64,000 nt of DNA from Marine Group I thaumarchaeote (GCA_013390375.1 JACATA010000003.1:24411-88410); one strand, 5' to 3'. Positions 42,489 to 52,873 are shown, counted from the first letter of the stretch. The notes: a model not told the origin generated them from the letters alone. Made by a program: numbers and translations.

Positions 42489-44339
42489 TTGGCTGAAAGA
42501 ATAATTGGTATCGATCTTGGAACAAGTAACTCAGCTGCCGCAATTATTCAAGGCGGTAAGCCAACAATAATTCCTTCAGCTGAAGGCCAAACAGCACATG
42601 GCAAAGCATTTCCGTCTGTCGTTGCATTCCCAAAAGATGGGAGTGCAATGCTTGTTGGTACACCTGCTGTAAACCAAGCTGTAACAAACCCTGAAAACAC
42701 TATTACTAAAGCAAAGAGAAAGATGGGCACAGATCATGTTTACAAAATTCAAGGTAAAGAATACAAACCACAACAAATCTCTGCGTTTATTTTACAAAAA
42801 ATTAAAAAAGATTCTGAAGCATTTACTGGTGATAAGATTACCAAGGCAGTAATTACAGTTCCTGCCTATTTTGATGATAACCAGAGACAAGCTACCAAAG
42901 ATGCTGGAACAATCGCTGGGCTTGACGTGGTGCGAATTATCAATGAGCCTACCGCAGCCTCTCTTGCTTTTGGTCTTGACAAGGCAAAGCAGGACATGAA
43001 AATATTGGTATTTGACTTTGGTGGTGGTACACTCGATGTTACATTAATGGAAATGGGTGGTGGCGTTTTTGAAGTGATAAGCACTTCTGGTGATACTCAT
43101 CTGGGCGGCACTGATATGGATCTCGCTATAATGGATTATGTCAGAGAGGAATTCAGAAAAAAAGAAGGTGTTGACCTTTCAAGTGACAAAAAAGCCATGG
43201 AACGACTCAGAGCGGCTTGTGAAAAGGCAAAGATTGAACTTTCAGGTGTAATGGAAACAGAGATAAACTTGCCATATATCCACGAAAAGACTGCGCTTGT
43301 AGTGAAACTAACAAGAGCTAAACTAGAGAGTCTTGTAACATCACTAGTCGAAAGATGCAAGCCCTCAATTGACAAAGCATTTGAGGATGCAAAATTATCT
43401 CCTTCAGACATCACCAAAATTGTACTCGTTGGTGGACCTACTAGAATGCCAATTGTAAAAAAATTTGTTGGAGACGCAATTGGAAAAAGCGCAGAATCTG
43501 GAATTGATCCAATGGAGGCTGTTGCCTTTGGTGCTGCCATTCAGGCGGGTATTATGGCTGGAGATGTGGAAAGTGATATTGTATTACTAGATGTAACTCC
43601 ATTGACATTAGGAATTGAAACACTAGGCGGTGTGCGTGAACAAATTATTGAGAGAAACACTACAATACCTACATCCAAAGACAAGACTTTCACAACAGCT
43701 GCTGATAATCAAACCGCAGTTACAATAAACGTGGTACAGGGGGAACGACCTATGGTTGCTGACAATGTTTCCTTGGGAAGTTTTAACCTGACTGATGTTC
43801 CTCCGGCTCCTAGAGGAGTCCCACAAATCAATGTAAAATTCGACATTGATGCGAATGGTATCATAAACGTAACAGCAAAGGATCTTGGAACTGGAAAGGA
43901 TGCTAAAATTACCATAGAATCTAAAACAAAACTATCAGATGAAGAGGTAGAAAAATTGAAACAGGATGCAGAAAAGCACGCAGACGAAGACGAGAAGAAA
44001 AAAGAGACCGTCGACCTCAAAAATGAGGCAGAAAGCTACATCTACACGACAGAAAAATTGGTTAACCAAGATCTTAAAGACAAAATATCGCAGGAACAGG
44101 GAATTAAGGCTACAGATGCAATAAAGGAGCTGAAGGAAGTTCTAAGTCAGGACGTAGACCAAATTAAAACAAAACTAGATGCATTAAAAGCAATAGTAAA
44201 TGAAATAACTACTGAATTATACAAAAATGCTACTCCTCCACCAGGGGCAGACCAACAGAAAGATGAAACCAAATCTGGAGAAAAATCTGAGCCTGAGCCA
44301 GAACCAGAATCAAAACCAAGTGAAGAGCAGTCTAAATAA
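42489..44339 (+). CDS. dnaK: DnaK (Hsp70) chaperone
   Basis: A 616-residue Hsp70 with a TTG start ([15 protein letters not shown]). The ATPase domain shows [50 protein letters not shown] and [14 protein letters not shown]. The interdomain linker is [19 protein letters not shown]. The substrate-binding domain has [16 protein letters not shown] and [14 protein letters not shown]. The C terminus is an acidic Pro/Glu/Lys tail. Archaeal Hsp70 systems are regarded as acquired from bacteria, and the trio order grpE-dnaK-dnaJ supports a joint transfer. Confidence 0.97.
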   Translation: MAERIIGIDLGTSNSAAAIIQGGKPTIIPSAEGQTAHGKAFPSVVAFPKDGSAMLVGTPAVNQAVTNPENTITKAKRKMGTDHVYKIQGKEYKPQQISAFILQKIKKDSEAFTGDKITKAVITVPAYFDDNQRQATKDAGTIAGLDVVRIINEPTAASLAFGLDKAKQDMKILVFDFGGGTLDVTLMEMGGGVFEVISTSGDTHLGGTDMDLAIMDYVREEFRKKEGVDLSSDKKAMERLRAACEKAKIELSGVMETEINLPYIHEKTALVVKLTRAKLESLVTSLVERCKPSIDKAFEDAKLSPSDITKIVLVGGPTRMPIVKKFVGDAIGKSAESGIDPMEAVAFGAAIQAGIMAGDVESDIVLLDVTPLTLGIETLGGVREQIIERNTTIPTSKDKTFTTAADNQTAVTINVVQGERPMVADNVSLGSFNLTDVPPAPRGVPQINVKFDIDANGIINVTAKDLGTGKDAKITIESKTKLSDEEVEKLKQDAEKHADEDEKKKETVDLKNEAESYIYTTEKLVNQDLKDKISQEQGIKATDAIKELKEVLSQDVDQIKTKLDALKAIVNEITTELYKNATPPPGADQQKDETKSGEKSEPEPEPESKPSEEQSK

Positions 44340-44380
44340 AAACCAAAACCCAAATTATTTGAAAATGAATACATTAGCTA

Positions 44381-44388
44381 TTTTATAC
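44381..44388 (+). promoter_or_regulatory. TATA box of dnaJ
   Basis: The TTTTATAC element is centred about 26 bases before the ATG of dnaJ, the spacing expected for a leaderless archaeal message. It suggests that dnaJ has its own promoter in addition to any read-through from dnaK. Confidence 0.45.
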
Positions 44389-44410
44389 AAATGAACTGTT
44401 TGATTATAAC

Positions 44411-45520
44411 ATGAGCGCAAAACGTGACTATTATGAAGTTTTAGGCGTTTCAAAAAACACTGCATTAAATGAGATCAAGGCTCAATATAGAAAATCAGCT
44501 TTAAAATTTCATCCGGATAGAAACAAATCGCCTGAAGCTGCTGAACATTTCAAGGAAATTTCAGAAGCATATGCAGTTTTGTCAGATCCAAAAAAACGTC
44601 AGCTTTATGATCAACATGGTCATGCCGGTGTAGATGGAAGATACAGTACTGAAGATATTTTTAGAGGAGCTGGAGCTAACTTTGATGACATTCTTAGTGG
44701 CTTGTTTGGAGGAAGAGGTAGAAGAACGACAGGCGGTTTTGATTCTATTTTTGAAAATCTTTTTGGAGGGAGAGCACAAGGATTTGGCGGTTTTGGAAGG
44801 CAAAGAGGTTCTGATCTGTTACATGAAACTTTTGTTTCGCTTGAAGACGTGCTTGATGGGAAAAGAATGGAGCTTGATTTACAAAAAAATGTAGACTGCC
44901 CTGATTGTAATGGTTCTGGATGTTTTCCCGGTACATCTAAAATAAAATGTTCAGACTGTCATGGTCAGGGGCAAGTAAGGATAAGTCGGAACATGGGGTT
45001 TTCTACTTTTGTAACTGTTCAACCATGCAGAAAATGTGGTGGACAGGGAACAGTGATAGAAAAACCATGCAAAAAATGCAAGTTAGGAAAAGTGAAAGGC
45101 ACAAAACACATATCGTTTGAGCTTCCGGCTGGTATAGACAATGGTGATTATGTAATATCTGGTGAGGGCGAGTCAATACCAGACGGTGTCAGTGGCGATC
45201 TAATAATAAGGGTCAACGTTCAACCTCATCCGAAATTCAAACGTGATGGCAGAGACATTTTTTATGATGCCCAAATATCAATGATGGATGCAAGCTTAGG
45301 AAAAAATTTGGAAGTACCCACACTAGAAGGATTCAGTAAAATTACTGTGGAACCTGGCAGTCAACCAAATGCAATAATCAAACTTAAAGGAAAAGGCTTG
45401 TCAGGACGTGGATTTAGAGGCCGAGGAGATCAATATGTAAGATTTGTGGTTAATATTCCAAAAAAACTAAACAGGCACCAAAAAGATTTGTTAAAGGATT
45501 TAGAAGACTCATTTGATTAA
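44411..45520 (+). CDS. dnaJ: DnaJ (Hsp40) co-chaperone, class A
   Basis: A 369-residue type I J-protein. The J domain has [20 protein letters not shown] and the HPD motif in [19 protein letters not shown] Gly/Phe-rich region follows (about 75-130), then the zinc-binding domain with [32 protein letters not shown] and CKKCKLGKV (four CxxCxGxG-type repeats, the second and fourth less regular). The C-terminal substrate-binding domains carry [18 protein letters not shown]. It stimulates DnaK ATP hydrolysis and completes the operon. Confidence 0.96.
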   Translation: MSAKRDYYEVLGVSKNTALNEIKAQYRKSALKFHPDRNKSPEAAEHFKEISEAYAVLSDPKKRQLYDQHGHAGVDGRYSTEDIFRGAGANFDDILSGLFGGRGRRTTGGFDSIFENLFGGRAQGFGGFGRQRGSDLLHETFVSLEDVLDGKRMELDLQKNVDCPDCNGSGCFPGTSKIKCSDCHGQGQVRISRNMGFSTFVTVQPCRKCGGQGTVIEKPCKKCKLGKVKGTKHISFELPAGIDNGDYVISGEGESIPDGVSGDLIIRVNVQPHPKFKRDGRDIFYDAQISMMDASLGKNLEVPTLEGFSKITVEPGSQPNAIIKLKGKGLSGRGFRGRGDQYVRFVVNIPKKLNRHQKDLLKDLEDSFD

Positions 45521-45535
45521 CGTTAAATTTTAACT

Positions 45536-45700
45536 CTACCCAGATTTTTTTTTATGAATTTTTATATGATGTCCACCACGAGTGTGAATAACATGGATAG
45601 TCTGAATTAACTCAGCAATCATGTCTTCTGAGTAATATTTTACATTGTATCTAGCAAGCACTTTCTTACAATCATTGCAATATATCTCGCTAAATTCCAT
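45536..45700 (-). CDS. Small Cys/His protein of unknown function (54 residues)
   Basis: The minus-strand frame from the ATG at 45700 reads MEFSEIYCNDCKKVLARYNV, then YYSEDMIAELIQTIHVIHT, and ends HHIKIHKKKSG. The CNDC pair plus histidines in IHVIHTRGGHH could bind one zinc. It is too short for usual cut-offs. It is convergent to dnaJ, with the stop codons 15 bases apart. The function is unknown. Confidence 0.6.
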   Translation of the reverse strand: MEFSEIYCNDCKKVLARYNVKYYSEDMIAELIQTIHVIHTRGGHHIKIHKKKSG

Positions 45701-45778
45701 TAATTTAATAGATATACTCGGCTATTTTGTGTTTTACTCACGAAAAAGAAACTTATTCTATGTTTTTTCTTTCTTGTT

Positions 45779-45863
45779 GCGGGAGTCGCCCAGCCTGGTC
45801 AACGGCGTAAGGTTCAGGTCCTTATCTCCTAGGAGTTCGTGGGTTCAAATCCCACTTCCCGCA
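45779..45863 (+). tRNA. tRNA-Leu(CAG)
   Basis: An 85-base class II tRNA: acceptor GCGGGAG/TTCCCGC (last pair G-T) with discriminator A, three-pair D stem GCC/GGC, anticodon stem TAAGG/CCTTA with loop TTCAGGT (anticodon CAG), long variable arm with stem CTCC-TA-GGAG, and T arm GTGGG-TTCAAAT-CCCAC. No encoded CCA and no intron are seen. Confidence 0.96.
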
Positions 45864-45866
45864 TTT

Positions 45867-47759
45867 TTATAATTCTGAGATCTTTTTTCGTAGCAAAACA
45901 TTAACTGTTTGCCCAGAAACCTTACCCCTGACTTGCTTCATCGCAATTCCCATCAATGTGGTTACTGCATTCTCTCCTAACTTCTTAACAAGTTCCGTGT
46001 TGTTTTGAATTATTTCATCTAAAATTCCATTTAATTCGTCCTCATTCATACTTGAAACATCTGTATTTTGCATAGCAATTGCAACATTTTCTGACTTTCC
46101 AGACATGATGTTTTCGAAAATAATTTCTAGTGATTCTTTAGGTATTTTACCAGACGCTAACAGTTCGAATGATTCTATGATATGTTCGGGTTTCAATAAC
46201 GTGCAGTCGAATCCTTTTCTTTCCAAGTTTGTTATACTAGAACAAAGTATTGAGGCTACAAAGTTTGGTGAGTTTTTTTTATTTTCACAGATTTTTTCAA
46301 ACAGTTCCATGTATACCGAATCAAAAATCTGTTCCGACAATTGAGAATTTAGGCTATATTTTTGTTGAATTTCAGCGATTGATTCATCCCATGATTTCGT
46401 TGCATCTGCTGTGTCCCTTGCGAGTTTTACTTCTTCAGGTATTACACTAATGGAAGGGATGTCAGTTTCCGGATACATTCTTGATGCACCTGGACGTGGT
46501 CTAAGAAAAACAGTTTCGCCTTCTTGTGTGACAGCTCTGGTCTCAGCTGGAACTCCGTTTGCTGCATCTTGAATTCTCTTTATTATAGAATCTATAGCAT
46601 AGTCTAACTTTGAATCTTCGCCAGCTATAATCAGAAAACCGTCTCCGTCTGCCAATTCAAGGTGTTTTTTTACCCTATCAACATCAGAATCATTAATTCC
46701 GTAATTAGGAAGCTCATCTGAATGGAAAACTCCCCCAATGCCAAAAAATCTTACTAGCTGTCCAATTTCTTTTCCCAATCTAATTCCAGAGTATGGTTCA
46801 AAACTAAACATTCCTGAAAAATTTCTTATTCGTATCGCCTTAATTTTTGCTTTTGATTTTAATGCATTTTGAATTATTTTTGATTCACAGTCTTTGAAAA
46901 CTTCAGTAATGTCAAAAACATCTTCTTTTGTGATTGTTATTGATAGTTTTTTGAGTTTTTCAGCAATCAGAATTAGTCCGTGTTGTCTTTTGGCTTCATA
47001 ACCAATTATTTTTTCAAGTTGGTCTAGCTGTTGTACGCCCTTTACTTCTACAACTCCGCTGTTCATAACTGAAATATTTACATCCTGTCTAATAGAGCCA
47101 ATTCCTCTTTTTACCATTCTTGTTGCTCTTAACAATCTTCCAAGCGTCAATGCAATTTCTTTGACTTCAGAGGGTTTAGTGCTGACAGGTTCTAAAGCAA
47201 TTTCAACTAATGGTATACCCAAACGATCTAAACTGTAATTTCTTTCGTTTTGTTCATCCTTGAGAAGTTTCGCCGCATCCTCCTCAAGACAAACTGCCTG
47301 AACTCCAACATTTTTCCCATTTACCTTTAGATTTCCTCCTTGGGAAACAAGCATGGTCCTTTGAAAGCCAGACGTATTAGAGCCATCAATGACGGTCTTT
47401 CTCATAACGTGAATCTCGCTGAAAATTTTTGATTCGAGCATACTGCTAATCAGTAACGAAATCTTCTTTGCATCATGATCTAGCTCATGAGGAGGTTCAT
47501 CATCTTTTTCAACTAGGCAACTACTTTGAGAATTTGCATAATAGCTGATTTTCTTTGATTTTGTTTTCTCAAATAATGCAGCTGGATCTAATTCACCAAG
47601 CTCACTTTTTGCAGTTCTTAATCTTCTAGAAAATTTTTCGGTATATTCATCACTCTCTATTGGTCTACATTTACAAAACAGTTTTTTATTCGTATTCAAC
47701 TGTTGGTGAATCTCTAATCCAACCTTCAAACCAATTTTTTCAAAATCAATTTCCGCCAT
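45867..47759 (-). CDS. gatE: Glu-tRNA(Gln) amidotransferase subunit E
   Basis: A 630-residue GatE that phosphorylates Glu-tRNA(Gln) and uses ammonia from GatD. It opens with GLKVGLEIHQQLNTNKKLFC, the GatB/GatE signature, and contains FQRTMLVSQGG, VQAVCLEEDAAKLL, IPLVEIALEP and RPGASRMYPETDIPSI. A long inserted domain (about 270-400) is specific to GatE. The C-terminal YqeY-like tRNA-binding part ends KQVRGKVSGQTVNVLL. The ATG is two bases after the gatD stop. It converges on tRNA-Leu, three bases from its end. Confidence 0.96.
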   Translation of the reverse strand: MAEIDFEKIGLKVGLEIHQQLNTNKKLFCKCRPIESDEYTEKFSRRLRTAKSELGELDPAALFEKTKSKKISYYANSQSSCLVEKDDEPPHELDHDAKKISLLISSMLESKIFSEIHVMRKTVIDGSNTSGFQRTMLVSQGGNLKVNGKNVGVQAVCLEEDAAKLLKDEQNERNYSLDRLGIPLVEIALEPVSTKPSEVKEIALTLGRLLRATRMVKRGIGSIRQDVNISVMNSGVVEVKGVQQLDQLEKIIGYEAKRQHGLILIAEKLKKLSITITKEDVFDITEVFKDCESKIIQNALKSKAKIKAIRIRNFSGMFSFEPYSGIRLGKEIGQLVRFFGIGGVFHSDELPNYGINDSDVDRVKKHLELADGDGFLIIAGEDSKLDYAIDSIIKRIQDAANGVPAETRAVTQEGETVFLRPRPGASRMYPETDIPSISVIPEEVKLARDTADATKSWDESIAEIQQKYSLNSQLSEQIFDSVYMELFEKICENKKNSPNFVASILCSSITNLERKGFDCTLLKPEHIIESFELLASGKIPKESLEIIFENIMSGKSENVAIAMQNTDVSSMNEDELNGILDEIIQNNTELVKKLGENAVTTLMGIAMKQVRGKVSGQTVNVLLRKKISEL

Positions 47760-47761
47760 AA

Positions 47762-49045
47762 TTAAAACTCTGAAGCAATATTTTCCAGCATTAGAGATTT
47801 CATCTCATCGGTATTTTTTGAATTTCCTAAGGCCCACATTGCTTTTACAAGGGAAGTTTCTGGCGTCATATTTTCAAGAGGAGTGATTCCTAATTCCAAC
47901 AAATCCCTGCCGCTTTCATAGACTGTCATCCTAACCCTGCCGTCGATACATTGCGATGTCATTCCCAAAAAGAGATCATTTTCCTTTGCCTTTTTTATAA
48001 CATCGTACATTGTCCGTCCAACATGTCCCAGTCCTGTTCCCTCAAAAATTATTGCCCTGCACCCTGTTTGTATAAGGTTTTCAATTAACTTCGGTTCATA
48101 ACCAGGATGATATTTTACAAGAGCGACTTTTGTGTCAATCTTTATTCTTGGGTTGTATTTTGCATCTTTAAAAAATTCATCTTGTATATTTTTTGTAACT
48201 TTTCCTTCAAAAACTGTGAATGCAGGGTCACCTCCTATTGTTTCAAACGCTCCACGCTTGCTTGTATGATTTTTTCTAACTCTGGTTCCCGCATGGCATG
48301 CAACAGTTTGATCATTATCATTATGGTGCATAACAAGAAAAATACCATTTGTGTTAGATTCAACAAGAAATTTTGAAGCTGCAATCAGGTTTGGTGCCGC
48401 ATCAGATGATGGTCTGTCAGATGATCTCTGTGAGCCAACAAGTGCAACGGGAATAGGAAACCCGGCAAGTGCAAAAGACAAAAAAGAAGATGTATAATGC
48501 ATGGTGTCTGTCCCATGTGCAATTAGTATCCCTTTATAATCAGAGTTTGCAAGCGAATCAAGTTTTTCTGCAATTTCTGTCCAGTGTTCTGGCTGTAAAT
48601 TTTCTGAATATTCTGAGAATAAAACTTCAGCATCAATATTAGCAATTTTTCCAAGCTCCGGAACTGCTTCATTAAGATCAGACGCACTGAGTGCAGGTGT
48701 AACAGCGCCAGTTCTATAGTCAACCTTACTTGCGATGGTTCCTCCCGTAGAAAGAAGCAAAATTTTGGGAAGTGTTGGATCGTCTTTTTTTTCTTGGCTC
48801 TGCTTAGGTTTTACTTCAGAACTAGAAACAACCTGTATTTTTTGAATCTCATCAACATCAATTCCAACATTGTAACCACTTCCTAATTTTAATACCAGAT
48901 GCTTATCATCACCAGACTCGTATCTAGGCATTAGAATCCCAGAGTATGTCAACTCAGATGTGATCTTGATTGAATCGCCTACTTTTACATTATTTTTTTT
49001 CAAACAATCAAGGGCATTCCCAGAATATCCTTTGTCATCTGACAT
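47762..49045 (-). CDS. gatD: Glu-tRNA(Gln) amidotransferase subunit D (glutaminase)
   Basis: A 427-residue GatD. A small N-terminal domain (about 1-90) leads to an L-asparaginase-like domain with LLLSTGGTIASKVDYRTGAV (first catalytic Thr), LIAHGTDTMHYTSSFL (the second Thr-Asp pair), and VALVGSQRSSDRPSSDAA. It releases ammonia from Gln and passes it to GatE. Thaumarchaea lack a glutaminyl-tRNA synthetase in general knowledge, so this pair supplies all Gln-tRNA. It is upstream of and nearly contiguous with gatE. Confidence 0.96.
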   Translation of the reverse strand: MSDDKGYSGNALDCLKKNNVKVGDSIKITSELTYSGILMPRYESGDDKHLVLKLGSGYNVGIDVDEIQKIQVVSSSEVKPKQSQEKKDDPTLPKILLLSTGGTIASKVDYRTGAVTPALSASDLNEAVPELGKIANIDAEVLFSEYSENLQPEHWTEIAEKLDSLANSDYKGILIAHGTDTMHYTSSFLSFALAGFPIPVALVGSQRSSDRPSSDAAPNLIAASKFLVESNTNGIFLVMHHNDNDQTVACHAGTRVRKNHTSKRGAFETIGGDPAFTVFEGKVTKNIQDEFFKDAKYNPRIKIDTKVALVKYHPGYEPKLIENLIQTGCRAIIFEGTGLGHVGRTMYDVIKKAKENDLFLGMTSQCIDGRVRMTVYESGRDLLELGITPLENMTPETSLVKAMWALGNSKNTDEMKSLMLENIASEF

Positions 49046-49076
49046 TGAGGTGGTTTAAGCAGTTATTTTATTAAAA

Positions 49077-51335
49077 CTACCTGAAAGCTGAAAGTTCAAC
49101 TTTCTGTGTTATCTTCAAGTCTTTTTGCTCTCTTACCTTCTTCACAGCATCCTCAAAGTGCTTCATTGTAATTTTAGCATTCTCAGCAGATTTTTCAACT
49201 TTAGCAATTTCCTTATCCAGCTTTTCTACGGCAATTTTTTCTTCTTCTGTAGTTGCATCTTTCTTAGTATGCATGCCAGCCATTGAATATTTATCAAGAT
49301 GTTCATGAATGACAAAAGATACAGCAGTATTCGCTATAGCTGCTACATCTGCACCGCTAAATCCATCAGTTGCCTCTGCTAATTTACCAAAATTCACATA
49401 GTCTAGACTATTAGGATCTTTTTCGAATGGAATATCTTCCGTACTGATCTCCAAAATCTTTTTTCTGGATTCCTTATCTGGCATAGGAATCTGTATAATT
49501 TTATCAAATCTGCCAGGTCTAAGCAAGGCAGGATCAATCATGTCTGCCCTGTTTGTCGCAGCAAGTACTATAACACCATGCATATCTTGCATACCGTCTA
49601 GTTCCGTTAATAATTGACTTACAACTCTTTCAGTTACTTGCGTCTCTGCACCCATTCCTCTAATTGGTGCTATTGAATCAATCTCATCAAAGAATATTAC
49701 ACATGGAGATGACTGTCTTGCTCTTCTGAAAATCTCCCTAATTCCTCTCTCAGATTCTCCTACCCACTTTGATAACAATTCAGGACCTCGTACAGAAACA
49801 AAATTTGCCTCACTTTCACTAGCAACTGCCTTTGCTAACATTGTTTTTCCCGTACCACTTGCACCATGAAGCAAAATACCATGTGGCATTTTATGTCCCA
49901 ACTTTTCATAGAGTGTAGGATATTTCATTGGCCATTCAATTGCCTCTTGAAGTTCTTGCTTAGTATCTTCTAGACCGCCAACTTCTTCCCATTTTACATC
50001 TGGGTTTTCAATATATACTTCCCTCATACCGGATGGTGTAACTTCCATCAACGCTTTTTTGTAATCATCTCCATTAACAATTAACTTGTCAAGTGTTTCA
50101 TTGGAAAGCTTTTCATCATCTAAGTTAATCTCGGGTAACAATCTGCGCAAACATTTCATGGCTGCTTCCTTACACAAATATTCCAAGTCAGCACCAACAT
50201 ATCCGTGGCTAACTCCAGCTATACGTTTAATGTCTACATCATCAGCCAATGGCATATTTCGTGTGTGAATATTAAGAATGTCTAATCTTCCCTTTTTGTC
50301 AGGAACCTTGATCTCAATCTCTCTGTCAAATCGTCCAGGTCTTCTTAAGGCAGGATCAATTGCATTTGGTCTGTTTGTTGCAGAAATTACTATTACCTTA
50401 CCTCTTGCCTCTAATCCATCCATAAGTGAAAGCATTTGTGACACAACTCTTCGCTCAACTTCACCGGTAACTTCCTCTCGCTTAGGTGCTATAGAATCAA
50501 TCTCGTCAATGAAAACAATTGACGGTGCCTTCTCTCTTGCTTCCTTGAATATCTCTCGTAGCCTAGCTTCACTTTCACCATAGAACTTGCTCATAATCTC
50601 AGGACCAGAAATACTAATGAAATGTGCATTACTTTCATTTGCTACTGCTTTTGCTAACAATGTCTTTCCTGTGCCAGGAGGTCCATAAAGTAACACTCCT
50701 TTTGGTGCTTCTATTCCTAATTTTTCAAATATCTCTGGATGGCGTAGTGGAAGTTCAATCATTTCCCTAACTTTCTTAATTTCATCAGTCAAACCACCAA
50801 TGTCTTCATAAGAAACTTGTGGAACACCTCTTAGTGTCTCTCCCTTTTCAGCTATAGTGAAAATTGTTTTTTGTGTTACAAGTACGGCATCAGCATTAGG
50901 CGTTACTCCAATTATCTGAAATGTTAACCTACCACCAAAATATGGCACCATTACATTATCACCCTTAATCAAAGGCACACTTTCTAAAGCATCTGCAAGA
51001 TATCGTTCATCAATTGGTGGTATGGCTTCTAGTGGTGCTACAATAATTTTCTCTGCTGCAATAGCTTTGATCTTTTTTACCGAAATACTGTCTCCAATTG
51101 CTATTCCGGAGTTGTTTCGTCCTAACCCATCTATTCTGATAATGCCTTTTCCTTCATCTGATGGGTAAAGAGGTAAACATTTTGCAACAGTTCTTCGTTT
51201 GCCTTTAATTTCAATAACATCCCCTGTTGATGCATTTAACGTATCCATAGAATCATAGTCAATTCTTGCCACACCGCGCCCAACGTCCCGTGTATATGCC
51301 TCCAAAACTTTGAGAGAAATCTCATTTCCACTCAT
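49077..51335 (-). CDS. CDC48/VAT AAA+ unfoldase
   Basis: A 752-residue p97-type ATPase. The double-psi N domain (about 1-180) starts [21 protein letters not shown]1 has [20 protein letters not shown] and [18 protein letters not shown]2 has [20 protein letters not shown] and [17 protein letters not shown]. The D2 Walker A is GASGTGKT, a change from the usual GPPGTGKT. The C terminus ends KVELSAFR and has no HbYX tail for docking on the proteasome. A TATA element lies 26 bases upstream. The family extracts and unfolds proteins, often before proteasomal breakdown. Confidence 0.97.
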   Translation of the reverse strand: MSGNEISLKVLEAYTRDVGRGVARIDYDSMDTLNASTGDVIEIKGKRRTVAKCLPLYPSDEGKGIIRIDGLGRNNSGIAIGDSISVKKIKAIAAEKIIVAPLEAIPPIDERYLADALESVPLIKGDNVMVPYFGGRLTFQIIGVTPNADAVLVTQKTIFTIAEKGETLRGVPQVSYEDIGGLTDEIKKVREMIELPLRHPEIFEKLGIEAPKGVLLYGPPGTGKTLLAKAVANESNAHFISISGPEIMSKFYGESEARLREIFKEAREKAPSIVFIDEIDSIAPKREEVTGEVERRVVSQMLSLMDGLEARGKVIVISATNRPNAIDPALRRPGRFDREIEIKVPDKKGRLDILNIHTRNMPLADDVDIKRIAGVSHGYVGADLEYLCKEAAMKCLRRLLPEINLDDEKLSNETLDKLIVNGDDYKKALMEVTPSGMREVYIENPDVKWEEVGGLEDTKQELQEAIEWPMKYPTLYEKLGHKMPHGILLHGASGTGKTMLAKAVASESEANFVSVRGPELLSKWVGESERGIREIFRRARQSSPCVIFFDEIDSIAPIRGMGAETQVTERVVSQLLTELDGMQDMHGVIVLAATNRADMIDPALLRPGRFDKIIQIPMPDKESRKKILEISTEDIPFEKDPNSLDYVNFGKLAEATDGFSGADVAAIANTAVSFVIHEHLDKYSMAGMHTKKDATTEEEKIAVEKLDKEIAKVEKSAENAKITMKHFEDAVKKVREQKDLKITQKVELSAFR

Positions 51336-51358
51336 AATTTATCACTCAATATGTTTCG

Positions 51359-51364
51359 TTTATA
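51359..51364 (-). promoter_or_regulatory. TATA box of cdc48
   Basis: TATAAA on the minus strand is centred about 26 bases before the ATG at 51335, fitting leaderless transcription. It lies in the short divergent region shared with ribosomal protein L2. Confidence 0.5.
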
Positions 51365-51444
51365 CCTTTGTCGTTGAATTTATCTACAAAATATTTTACT
51401 TAATCAAAAGCTTAAAATCTGTTAAGCAGCCAAAAATTTTCACT

Positions 51445-52179
51445 TTGGGAAAAAGACCTCTTGTTAGAAGGCGTGGCCGTGGAGGGATGCAATTTAGAGT
51501 ATCTGCCACAGGAAAGATCGCACCTGCAAAATATCCTAGTTTTGAACTCTCAGAGAATCATGATGGAGAGATAATTGATCTTGTTCATGAACGAGGTCGT
51601 GATGTTCCATTGGCAAAAGTAAGATTTAACGATGGTTCTATTTCATTTATCCCAGCAGTAATTGGTGCTAAAGTAGGTTCACAGATACAGTTTGGATTAA
51701 AATCTAAAATTGCTGACGGTAATGTAATAAGCATTCAAAATATTCCTGACGGTACAACTGTATGCAATGTAGAAAAACAATTTGGGGACGGAGGCTCTTT
51801 TATGAAATCTGCTGGCACAGATGCCACAGTATTTTCACATGAAGATAAGGGCGTTACAATAAAACTTCCCTCTGGAAAATTTACCACTCTTAATCCAAAA
51901 AATAGAGCAATGATAGGAACTTTGGCTGGTGGTGGTGTTGGCGATAGACCATTAATGCGTGCAGGAGTAGCATGGAGACGATTTAGATCTAAGGGACAAA
52001 AATATCCAATTGTTAGAGGTGTAGCTCAGGGAGCATATAATCATCCACATGGTGGAGGCAGACATCAACATGTTGGTCAAAGCTCAACTGTTTCACGTAA
52101 TGCGCCACCAGGAGCAAAGGTTGGAAGCATTGCAGCTAGAAAAACTGGAAGAGCAAGAATTAAGGAAAGAAAGAAATAA
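51445..52179 (+). CDS. rpl2: Large ribosomal subunit protein L2
   Basis: I place the start at the TTG at 51445 (GKRPLVRRRGRGGMQFRVSA), which matches archaeal L2; a longer frame upstream would overlap cdc48 and has no conserved sequence. The 244-residue protein has GDRPLMRAGVAWRRFRSKG and the peptidyl-transferase-near loop VRGVAQGAYNHPHGGGRHQH, followed by the basic end RKTGRARIKERKK. A T/A-rich CTTAAAAT about 30 bases upstream may be its TATA box. In most archaea L2 sits within the S10 cluster between L23 and S19. Here it stands alone beside cdc48 and acylphosphatase. Confidence 0.96.
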   Translation: MGKRPLVRRRGRGGMQFRVSATGKIAPAKYPSFELSENHDGEIIDLVHERGRDVPLAKVRFNDGSISFIPAVIGAKVGSQIQFGLKSKIADGNVISIQNIPDGTTVCNVEKQFGDGGSFMKSAGTDATVFSHEDKGVTIKLPSGKFTTLNPKNRAMIGTLAGGGVGDRPLMRAGVAWRRFRSKGQKYPIVRGVAQGAYNHPHGGGRHQHVGQSSTVSRNAPPGAKVGSIAARKTGRARIKERKK

Positions 52180-52224
52180 TCTTATTTTCCTAAAACTGAT
52201 TAGCATCTTTATTTTTGTATATCT

Positions 52225-52503
52225 ATGAAGCAACAACGTGTACGTATTTTGGTAAGTGGTAATGTGCAAGGAGTTTTTTTTAGACAAGCTCTAAAAGTTG
52301 TTGCTAAAAAGAATAATGTATCAGGCTGGGTTAGAAATCTAAAAGACAGACGTGTAGAAGCAGTATTTGAAGGTGATAGTAAATCTATCAGTTCAGTTAT
52401 TGAATGGGCACGTGTCGGTCCTGCAAATTCACGTATAGACGATATTGAAGTTATCAATGAAGAATTTAAAAATGAATTTTCAACGTTTGAGGTTTTGTAC
52501 TAA
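52225..52503 (+). CDS. acyP: Acylphosphatase
   Basis: A 92-residue acylphosphatase. The catalytic loop with its arginine is VSGNVQGVFFRQALKVVAKK, and the catalytic Asn is in NVSGWVRNLKDRRVEAVFEG. It hydrolyses carboxyl-phosphate bonds such as acetyl phosphate or 1,3-bisphosphoglycerate. Length and motifs are normal for the family. The SRP RNA gene follows on the other strand, with 16 bases between the ends. Confidence 0.96.
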   Translation: MKQQRVRILVSGNVQGVFFRQALKVVAKKNNVSGWVRNLKDRRVEAVFEGDSKSISSVIEWARVGPANSRIDDIEVINEEFKNEFSTFEVLY

Positions 52504-52519
52504 TTTTTAAGATTTGATA

Positions 52520-52837
52520 CGGTAGTAGACCTGCTGGTTCCAGACTAGATCGATAGCCCCATTTCAAGGCATACAAGATCCGCCACGTTGACGAGGAAGC
52601 GTGAATGTTCGACCTTAGGACTGCTCCCTCCCGGACCTGATCCCTTTCAATCGTTCGGTCTTAGAAATTATCCCTTCGGATAATTCCAGTCCTACAACCA
52701 CCCGCCTCGGCGTGATTTCATTTCCGCACACCAAGTGGGAATCACCATTCTAGAGATTTACCCAGCAGTTGCTGACCTCTGCGTATAGCCGGTTTCAGAA
52801 TAGGGCACGGCTAGCACCCCAGTCCTACCTACTACCG
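52520..52837 (-). ncRNA. Signal recognition particle 7S RNA
   Basis: On the minus strand the ends CGGTAGTAG and CTACTACCG pair as the terminal part of the long helix. The SRP54-binding helix 8 is recognised by CAGGTCCGGGAGGGAGCAG (about 52621-52640). Helix 6 for SRP19 is ATTATCC-GAAG-GGATAAT (52667-52684) with a GNAR tetraloop. The length of about 318 bases fits archaeal SRP RNA. The RNA scaffolds SRP54 and SRP19 to target membrane proteins. The exact ends are read from the pairing and could be off by a few bases. Confidence 0.93.
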
Positions 52838-52841
52838 CTCA

Positions 52842-52870
52842 TAATTCAAACTAGTGTTATATTTGAATTA
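52842..52870 (-). promoter_or_regulatory. SRP RNA TATA box inside a 9-bp inverted repeat
   Basis: The minus-strand AAATATAAC (52856-52864) lies about 23 bases before the RNA start, the normal TATA distance. It is embedded in a perfect inverted repeat, TAATTCAAA (52842-52850) and TTTGAATTA (52862-52870), with an 11-base spacer. The repeat also sits just past the stop codon of the next gene, so it may act on the upstream transcript, as an operator, or by chance. Confidence 0.5.
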
Positions 52871-52873
52871 GGG

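Noticed and set aside
43136..43540. 134-codon open frame antisense to dnaK
   Set aside because: DnaK is certain on the plus strand, and this frame has a Ser/Thr-rich shadow composition.
51310..51444. N-terminal extension of ribosomal protein L2
   Set aside because: It overlaps the start of cdc48 on the other strand, and archaeal L2 begins at GKRPLVRRRGRG.
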